A stretch of DNA of 64,000 nucleotides, taken from NCBI GenBank assembly GCA_913062575.1, contig CAJXVT010000001.1, positions 62,001 through 126,000 on the forward strand, written 5' to 3'. A program made the translations under genes and the position numbers. Source of the stretch: an uncultured Flavobacteriaceae bacterium (GTDB taxonomy: Bacteria > Bacteroidota > Bacteroidia > Flavobacteriales > Flavobacteriaceae). The notes beneath the pieces were generated by a model that saw only the letters and a list, made by a program, of their open reading frames with translations, ran no database searches and was not told the origin of the DNA. Shown here one piece after another: positions 57,560 to 64,000 of the stretch (position 1 is its first letter; each line of letters starts with the position of its first letter).

Positions 57560-58501
57560 ATGCATAAAATAAAACACCAAAATAAAATACCAAAATCTTT
57601 TTTTGTTGCTATTGGAGTCGCGTTGTTTTTTTGGTTATTAACGAAGTTATCAAAAGAGTATCAAACGGTAATTACTTTACCTGTTGTCTATGTAAATCTT
57701 CCACAAGATAAATTGATACAAAGCGAGCCTTTAAAAAAGATTGATATACAGGTTAAAGCAACAGGTTTTAGATTGCTAGGGATTAGTATTGTAAAAAAAA
57801 CTATAAAATTAGATGCAAGCAAGCTTCAAAGAAAAAGTAACTTAGGTTTTTTCTTTTTGATAGAACATCAGAAAATAGATATTCAAAATCAAGTGAGTAA
57901 TAATTTTATGATTGGTCAAATAGTACAAGATACTATGTATTTAGATTTAGGTCAATTGGCAACTAAAAAAGTGCCAGTTAAAGGTGATTTCGATTTTAAT
58001 TATCAATTAGGATTTCATTTAACGAAACCAATAAAAATTACTCCAGATTCTGTTTTGGTGTCTGGCCCACAAAAACAGTTAGATACTTTATCTCATTTAC
58101 AACTCCAAAAACTAGCTATAAATGACATCTCAAAATCAATAAAACAAACATTAACGATTAATGAAGTGTCTGAAACCATTAAGTTTCAAGTTAAAAATGT
58201 TGAAATTTTTGGTGAAGTAGATCGGTTTACAGAAGGAAGTTTTGAAACAACTTTTGAAATAATAAATATGCCAGACAGTATTCGTGTCAATACATTTCCA
58301 AAAACGATTAAAATTGTGTATCAAGTCGGATTAACAAATTTTAATAAAGTAACTAGTACTTCATTTAAAGTTGTTTGTGATTTTAGGGTATCACAACTTA
58401 ATAATCTTAATTATTTAATTCCTAAAGTGATTACAAAACCAGGGTTTGTGACTTCGGTAAAATTGATGCCAGCTAAAATTGAATATTTAATACAGAAATA
58501 A
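57560..58501 (+). CDS. YbbR/CdaR-like domain protein
   Basis: N-terminal TM helix, then YbbR-like repeats (PVVYVNLPQDK...IDIQVKATGFRLLG; KKVPVKGDFDF; VLVSGPQKQLDTL). Next to yajC and coaE. Confidence 0.7.
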   Translation: MHKIKHQNKIPKSFFVAIGVALFFWLLTKLSKEYQTVITLPVVYVNLPQDKLIQSEPLKKIDIQVKATGFRLLGISIVKKTIKLDASKLQRKSNLGFFFLIEHQKIDIQNQVSNNFMIGQIVQDTMYLDLGQLATKKVPVKGDFDFNYQLGFHLTKPIKITPDSVLVSGPQKQLDTLSHLQLQKLAINDISKSIKQTLTINEVSETIKFQVKNVEIFGEVDRFTEGSFETTFEIINMPDSIRVNTFPKTIKIVYQVGLTNFNKVTSTSFKVVCDFRVSQLNNLNYLIPKVITKPGFVTSVKLMPAKIEYLIQK

Positions 58502-58502
58502 T

Positions 58503-59099
58503 ATGGTTGTAGGTTTAACAGGCGGAATCGGAAGTGGGAAATCTACTGTATTAAAAGAATTTCAAGAGATTGGAAATATAGCTGTATATAATGCAGATGA
58601 AGAAGCCAAAAAATTAATGGTATCGTCTTCTGTAATCCGTGCTAAAATCAGTAGCGAGTTTGGGAGTCAATCTTATACAAACAATGAGTTAAATCGCTCT
58701 TATATATCTTCTGTAGTATTTGCAGACAAAGATAAATTATCAAAATTAAATGCTATTGTCCATCCAGAGGTTTTTAAGCATTTTAAAAATTTTGTAGCTT
58801 CAAATCTAGATAAAGAGTATGTGCTTTATGAAAACGCAATTTTGTTTGAAAATGGAAGCGATGTTTTATGCGATGTAATTATTTGTGTTGTTGCCAGTAA
58901 ACAGGTAAGAATTCAAAGAGTTGTTAAAAGAGATGGAGTTACAGAAACAGAAGTGATTCGTAGAATCCGCAATCAATGGAGCGATTCAAAAAAGAGATTA
59001 CTATCTAACTATATCATACACAATCAGAATGTTAACAATCTACAAGGTCAAATTATTAGAATTCATAATAATTTAACAGAAAACAAAGCTCAAATTTAA
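58503..59099 (+). CDS. coaE: Dephospho-CoA kinase
   Basis: VVGLTGGIGSGKSTVLKEFQEIG, YNADEEAKKLM, LNAIVHPEVF, RIRNQWS. Confidence 0.95.
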   Translation: MVVGLTGGIGSGKSTVLKEFQEIGNIAVYNADEEAKKLMVSSSVIRAKISSEFGSQSYTNNELNRSYISSVVFADKDKLSKLNAIVHPEVFKHFKNFVASNLDKEYVLYENAILFENGSDVLCDVIICVVASKQVRIQRVVKRDGVTETEVIRRIRNQWSDSKKRLLSNYIIHNQNVNNLQGQIIRIHNNLTENKAQI

Positions 59100-59199
59100 A
59101 TAAGTTCATTTTTTTTCTTAAAAAATTCTTAAAATCTTAGTAAATTTGTTAATATGCGTTAAAAACGTCAGTTAACAACATTTAAACGCATATTTTTGA

Positions 59200-60780
59200 A
59201 TGATGGGTAAAAAAATGTTTGTCCTTATTGTAGTTTTAATGAGCTTTTCTTTAATCGGAATTGTGACTGTCCAAATATATTGGATTGGCAATGCTGTTGA
59301 GACAAAAAATAAGCAGTTTAAGAGTGATGTTAAAAAATCCTTGGCGCAAGTTTCTGCAGAAGTTAGTGAAAAAGAATACTTAGAGTTTTATAGAAAAATA
59401 AGCCCATATCTTGAGGTTACAGGTAAGCCGTCTGATAGTCAGATTCATAACTACATGTTGCAGCAAATTGATACTACAGGAAAACAATTATTTTCATATA
59501 GTTTCACTTTTGTAGAGCAAGGAATTGAAATTCCTACAGAAATTTTAGCAAATGATAGTTTAGATATTGTCGTGAAAAGAATCGCTAGTAAAGAAGATAT
59601 TTCTACTTTTTCAAATATTACTTCAAACAGTGATTTTGCAAATAATAATAGCTCACAGACCTTTACAAAAATTCAGCGTAATCAAGTTCAAGAAGAAGCC
59701 TACATAAAAGAAGTATTTAATAATTTCAGAGCATCTTTTCCAATACCTATTCATCAGAGAGTTAGTAATAGAGAGTTAAATTTATTATTAAGTGAAGCAT
59801 TTACCAAGCATGGAATTGATATTGATTTTAAATATGGAGTTTACAGTACGGATGGATATTTAACTAATTTAAAATCGGGATACTACACAATAAACAAAGC
59901 AAATAGTATTGGACGTCCATTGTTTATAAATAATGGAGAGAGTAAATTCACCTTATATGTTACTTTCCCAAACCAACAGGAACACATCATATCTGATATC
60001 TCAAATATATTATTTCTCTCTTTATTTTTTATTTTTATTATTATCGTTGCATTTTCTAGTTCTTTATATCAATTGATTAGACAAAAGAAAATATCAGAAA
60101 TTAAAACGGATTTCATTAATAATATGACGCATGAGTTTAAGACGCCCATAGCAACAATCAATTTGGCTTTAGATGCCATTAAGAATCCGAAAATCATCAA
60201 TGATAACGAAAAAGTAAAACGTTATGTTAAGATGATTCGTGAAGAAAACAAACGTATGCATGGCCAAGTAGAAAACGTTTTAAGAATTTCTAAATTGGAG
60301 AAAAATCAATTAGAGATTAGTAAGGTTGCACTTGATGTGCAAGATGTAGTTGAAGAAGCTATTTCTCATGTTAGATTGTTAGTTAATAATCAGAAAGGAA
60401 CCATAACAACACATATTCAGGCAGTACGCTCAGAAATATTAGGAAATCAATTGCACTTAACAAATGTAATTATAAACATGTTAGAGAATGCGTTGAAGTA
60501 TTCTGAAGGAGAGCCAAATATTGAAGTTTTTTCAGAAAGCACAGCAAAATTTTTTATTCTTAAAATTAAAGATGATGGAATTGGAATGGGGAAAAGCGCT
60601 CAGAAATATGTGTTTAATAAATTTTATAGAGAGCACAAAGGAAATGTACATAATGTTAAAGGACATGGATTAGGTTTGGCTTATGTAAAAGAAATTGTAG
60701 AGAACCATCAAGGAACGGTTTTTGTTGAAAGTGAAAAAGGAAAAGGAAGTACGTTTACGGTAAAATTGCCATTAATTTAA
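59200..60780 (+). CDS. Sensor histidine kinase (two TM helices)
   Basis: H-box FINNMTHEFKTPIATI, N-box NVIINMLENALKYS, DDGIGM, HGLGLAYVKEIVENHQGTV. Confidence 0.94.
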   Translation: MMGKKMFVLIVVLMSFSLIGIVTVQIYWIGNAVETKNKQFKSDVKKSLAQVSAEVSEKEYLEFYRKISPYLEVTGKPSDSQIHNYMLQQIDTTGKQLFSYSFTFVEQGIEIPTEILANDSLDIVVKRIASKEDISTFSNITSNSDFANNNSSQTFTKIQRNQVQEEAYIKEVFNNFRASFPIPIHQRVSNRELNLLLSEAFTKHGIDIDFKYGVYSTDGYLTNLKSGYYTINKANSIGRPLFINNGESKFTLYVTFPNQQEHIISDISNILFLSLFFIFIIIVAFSSSLYQLIRQKKISEIKTDFINNMTHEFKTPIATINLALDAIKNPKIINDNEKVKRYVKMIREENKRMHGQVENVLRISKLEKNQLEISKVALDVQDVVEEAISHVRLLVNNQKGTITTHIQAVRSEILGNQLHLTNVIINMLENALKYSEGEPNIEVFSESTAKFFILKIKDDGIGMGKSAQKYVFNKFYREHKGNVHNVKGHGLGLAYVKEIVENHQGTVFVESEKGKGSTFTVKLPLI

Positions 60781-60793
60781 AAAATCATTATTT

Positions 60794-61489
60794 ATGGGAA
60801 GTAAAAAAATATTATTAGTAGAAGATGATCCAAATTTTGGAACAGTATTAAAAGATTATTTAGCATTACATGATTATAATGTAACACTTGCAAAAGATGG
60901 TATTGAAGGCTTAATTGAATTTAAGAATAACGATTTTGATCTTTGTATTTTAGATGTAATGATGCCGCGTAAAGATGGTTTTTCTTTAGCAGCAGATATA
61001 AGATCTACAAATAAAGAAATTCCGATTGTCTTTTTAACAGCAAAGACAATGAAAGAAGATGTGTTAAGAGGATATCAAGTAGGAGCAGATGATTATTTAA
61101 ATAAGCCTTTCGACTCTGAAGTATTGTTATTTAAAATTAAAGCGATTTTACAAAGAAAAGAGTCTGACACTAATAAAGAAACTGACGAGTTTGAATTTAA
61201 TATTGGTAACTTCTTTTTCAACTCTAAATTAAGACATCTTTCATATGATAAAGGAGAAATTCAAAAACTATCTCCAAAAGAAAGTAAATTGTTGAAAATG
61301 TTAGCTGTGCATAAAAATGATTTAATGCCAAGAGAATTAGCATTAACTAAAATATGGAGAGATGATAACTACTTTACCTCACGAAGTATGGATGTTTATA
61401 TTGCAAAATTGCGTAAATATCTAAAGAATGACGAGGATGTAGAGATTCTAAACATCCATGGAGAAGGATTTAGATTGGTTGAAAAATAG
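60794..61489 (+). CDS. OmpR-family response regulator
   Basis: ILLVEDDPNFG, LDVMMPRKDGF, FLTAKT, winged-helix SRSMDVYIAKLRKYLKNDEDVEILNIHGEGFRL. Confidence 0.95.
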   Translation: MGSKKILLVEDDPNFGTVLKDYLALHDYNVTLAKDGIEGLIEFKNNDFDLCILDVMMPRKDGFSLAADIRSTNKEIPIVFLTAKTMKEDVLRGYQVGADDYLNKPFDSEVLLFKIKAILQRKESDTNKETDEFEFNIGNFFFNSKLRHLSYDKGEIQKLSPKESKLLKMLAVHKNDLMPRELALTKIWRDDNYFTSRSMDVYIAKLRKYLKNDEDVEILNIHGEGFRLVEK

Positions 61490-61510
61490 ACAGAATACAC
61501 TTCACATAAT

Positions 61511-61546
61511 AAAAAAAGCTCAATTAATTTTAATTGAGCTTTTTTA
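61511..61546 (+). terminator. Terminator after HK-RR operon
   Basis: AAAAAAAGCTCAATTAA-TT-TTAATTGAGCTTTTTT. Confidence 0.85.
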
Positions 61547-61580
61547 GTAACTTTGATTTTGTATAAAATCAATTTAACAA

Positions 61581-62201
61581 ATGGCAGAATTTATAAAGTT
61601 GTATAACGAAAACCCTAATGAAAAAGAAATAGAAAAGGTTGTGAAGGTGTTACGAAACGGTGGATTGATTATTTATCCAACAGATACAGTTTATGGTTTA
61701 GGCTGTGATTTTACAAATACAAAAGCCTTAGAAAAAATAGCTAAATTAAAAGGAGTGAAGTTAGAAAAGGCTAATTTTTCTTTTGTGTGTAATGATTTGA
61801 GTCATCTGTCAGACTATGTTAAGCAAATTGATACACCAACCTATAAAATTTTAAAAAGAGCATTACCAGGGCCTTATACTTTTATTTTACCTGGAAGTAA
61901 TAACTTACCAAAGGTTTTTAAAAAGAAGAAAACAGTCGGAATTCGTGTGCCGGATAATAATATTGCTAGAACTTTGGTAGCCGCATTAGGTAACCCAATA
62001 ATTTCTACTTCAATTCGCGATGATGATGATGTGATAGAATACACAACAGATCCTGAGTTGATTTATGAGAAATGGAAAGACATTGTTAGTTTGGTAATTG
62101 ATGGCGGTTATGGAGATAATGAAGCTTCTACAGTAATAGACTTAACAGATGCTGAGCCTTTTGTAATAAGAGAAGGGAAAGGAAGCTTAGATATTTTGTA
62201 A
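61581..62201 (+). CDS. L-threonylcarbamoyladenylate synthase (Sua5/YciO/YrdC family)
   Basis: GLIIYPTDTVYGLGCDFTN, PGPYTFILPGSN, VGIRVPDN, STVIDLTDAEPFVIREGKG. Confidence 0.92.
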   Translation: MAEFIKLYNENPNEKEIEKVVKVLRNGGLIIYPTDTVYGLGCDFTNTKALEKIAKLKGVKLEKANFSFVCNDLSHLSDYVKQIDTPTYKILKRALPGPYTFILPGSNNLPKVFKKKKTVGIRVPDNNIARTLVAALGNPIISTSIRDDDDVIEYTTDPELIYEKWKDIVSLVIDGGYGDNEASTVIDLTDAEPFVIREGKGSLDIL

Positions 62202-62207
62202 AGAATT

Positions 62208-63206
62208 CTATTTTAAATCCTTAAATTTTTTCCTTTTTAAAAAGAAATGTTGCCAAACAATACTTGTATGGAGGTTGTAATCAGATTTTTTTTGCAACTT
62301 TCTACGCTTCTTTAAATATTTATTAAAGTTCGCATAAAAACCAAAGTGTGCTTTTATAATTGCCCAAGTATGAATTGGTCTTAATTCAATCATAAATTTA
62401 ACTCCAGCAATTCCGTCTAAAATCAACCGAGAAAATACAACAAATAAAAACCATTGTTTAGGTACATTTTTAACGACATTAAGTAAGCTATTTCTAAAAT
62501 TTAAGAATGTTTTATGCGGATTTGTTTCTTGCAAAGTTGCTCCGCCAACATGATATACAGTAGAATCACCAACGTATTTTATAGTATATCCTTCATTTTG
62601 AGCTCTCCAACACAAATCAATTTCTTCTTGATGGGCAAAATAATCTTCATCAAAACCACCTAATTGATGATATACTTTTGACCGAATAAATAAACAAGCA
62701 CCAGAAGCCCAGAAAATTTCTGAAACATCATCAAACTGTCCGTTGTCTGTTTCTAAATGATTAAAAATTCTTCCTCTACAATATGGATATCCAAACAAAT
62801 CAACAAAACCACCACCAGCTCCAGCATATTCAAATTTTGTTTTGTCTTTGAAGTCTAATAATTTTGGCTGAATTATAGCTGTGTTTTCTTCATTGTTAAA
62901 AATTGTAATAACTGGAGTAAGCCAATTTTCTGTTACTTCAATATCAGAATTTAATAAGCAATAAAGATCAGCATCAATTTGCTGTAATGCATCATTATAT
63001 CCTTTTGCATAACCGCCATTGGTTGCATTTTTAATAATTTGTATAGAAGGATAATATTCTTTGATAAATTGAATAGAAGTATCTGTAGAAGCATTGTCTG
63101 CTACGTAGATTGTAGCTTTTTCAGAACTGTAATTTACTACAGATGGTAAAAATTGTTCAAGCAATTTTTGTCCATTCCAATTTAATATGACGATAGCAGT
63201 TTTCAA
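62208..63206 (-). CDS. Glycosyltransferase family 2
   Basis: AIVILNWNGQKLLEQFLPSVV, YVADNASTDTS, GGYAKGYNDAL, LNSDIEVTENWL, EIDLCWRAQNEG. Confidence 0.93.
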   Translation of the reverse strand: MKTAIVILNWNGQKLLEQFLPSVVNYSSEKATIYVADNASTDTSIQFIKEYYPSIQIIKNATNGGYAKGYNDALQQIDADLYCLLNSDIEVTENWLTPVITIFNNEENTAIIQPKLLDFKDKTKFEYAGAGGGFVDLFGYPYCRGRIFNHLETDNGQFDDVSEIFWASGACLFIRSKVYHQLGGFDEDYFAHQEEIDLCWRAQNEGYTIKYVGDSTVYHVGGATLQETNPHKTFLNFRNSLLNVVKNVPKQWFLFVVFSRLILDGIAGVKFMIELRPIHTWAIIKAHFGFYANFNKYLKKRRKLQKKSDYNLHTSIVWQHFFLKRKKFKDLK

Positions 63207-63253
63207 GGTTGTAAACTTACGTTTTAAAAGTGAATCTGATAGGTAACAATTTG

Positions 63254-63697
63254 TTAATTGTAAGTAGGTATATCTTTTAAGAAAATATAGGTTTCTTTTT
63301 TAAAATCCATTTTGCAAAAAAAATGCTCTAATCCGTTTGTAACAATTAAATAATTAGCTCTTAATTTTAAATTATATCTAGCAATCTGATCAAAAGTATC
63401 TTGTGATATTTTTATATGTGGCGCTTTACATTCAACAATAATATCTGGATTTCCTTCTTTGTTAAAAATAACAATGTCGGTTCTTTTCTTACGGTTATTT
63501 ATGATTAACTGCTTTTCTAATGCTATTAAAGAAACAGGATATTTTTTTTCATCAATTAAAAAACACACAAAATGTTGACGGACCCATTCTTCTGGAGTTA
63601 AGACAAAATATTTTTTTCTCAAATTATCGAAAATAAGCGTATGTTTTTCGCTATTTTTGAGTTTGAAAGGATATGTAGGAAGATTGAGTTTTTGCAT
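63254..63697 (-). CDS. HsdR N-terminal-like (PD-(D/E)xK) small protein
   Basis: EEWVRQHFVCFLIDEKKYP...KRTDIVIFNKEGNPDIIVECKAP (D...ExK). ATG start at 63697 preferred over the TTG. Confidence 0.78.
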   Translation of the reverse strand: MQKLNLPTYPFKLKNSEKHTLIFDNLRKKYFVLTPEEWVRQHFVCFLIDEKKYPVSLIALEKQLIINNRKKRTDIVIFNKEGNPDIIVECKAPHIKISQDTFDQIARYNLKLRANYLIVTNGLEHFFCKMDFKKETYIFLKDIPTYN

Positions 63698-63714
63698 CAA
63701 TCAAAAGTAAGAAA

Positions 63715-64000
63715 ATGAGCGAAATAAATACCATAGTTAATAATATTAAAGAAGGAAATGTAAAGCCTATTTACTTTTTAATGGGTGAAGAGCCTTATTA
63801 TATTGATCAAATATCTAGCTTTATAGAGAAAACCGTTTTAGATGAAGCAGAAAAAGGTTTTAATCAAGTAGTAATGTATGGTAGAGATGTTTCTATAGAA
63901 GAGATCGTTTCTTCGGCAAAACGCTATCCAATGATGGCAGAAAAGCAGGTTATTATTGTAAAAGAAGCACAAGATTTAAGTAGAACGATTGAGAAATTGA
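63715..64000 (+). CDS. holA: DNA polymerase III delta subunit, N-terminal part (truncated by window edge)
   Basis: MSEINTIVNNIKEGNVKPIYFLMGEEPYYIDQISSFIEKTVL...AKRYPMMAEKQVIIVKEAQDL. Confidence 0.88.
   Translation, partial: MSEINTIVNNIKEGNVKPIYFLMGEEPYYIDQISSFIEKTVLDEAEKGFNQVVMYGRDVSIEEIVSSAKRYPMMAEKQVIIVKEAQDLSRTIEKL

Noticed and set aside
1-64000. Search for tRNA/rRNA genes, CRISPR arrays, phage or anti-phage operons
   Set aside because: None recognised. The only restriction-like protein is the solitary 148-aa HsdR-N-like ORF, which alone is not a defence system.

Overview
The window is a gene-dense, AT-rich chromosomal segment from a Bacteroidota (Flavobacteriaceae-like) genome. Supporting signs are TAnnTTTG-type -7 promoter elements, T9SS type B C-terminal sorting domains, DUF5916-like outer-membrane proteins and DUF3276/Pur-alpha proteins. 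I saw no rRNA, tRNA, CRISPR array, complete transposon or prophage. Most of the window is housekeeping (idi, manA, kdsB, sucC, uvrB, nusB, yajC, coaE, Sua5/YrdC, holA, a chorismate-binding enzyme, a leucine-type dehydrogenase). The points most worth a second look are: (1) a kdnA-kdsB-HAD-CAT-kdnB neighbourhood predicting 8-amino-3,8-dideoxy-manno-octulosonate (Kdo8N) synthesis for LPS; (2) a glycosyltransferase gene inserted at the 3' end of uvrB, bracketed by a 41-nt near-identical copy of the uvrB tail; (3) a tandem triplet of DUF5916-like outer-membrane proteins with a duplicated 79-nt 3' intergenic block (one mismatch) that contains a terminator and a second hairpin with a compensatory base-pair change; (4) a dihydroorotase homolog that has lost its metal-binding HxH motif; (5) two adjacent T9SS cargo proteins sharing a long C-terminal stalk but carrying unrelated N-terminal heads; (6) a terminator-like hairpin immediately after a -7 element upstream of nusB; (7) an ECF sigma / anti-sigma-like / Spy-like trio. 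All calls were made by eye from the sequence and supplied translations. No database search was run.
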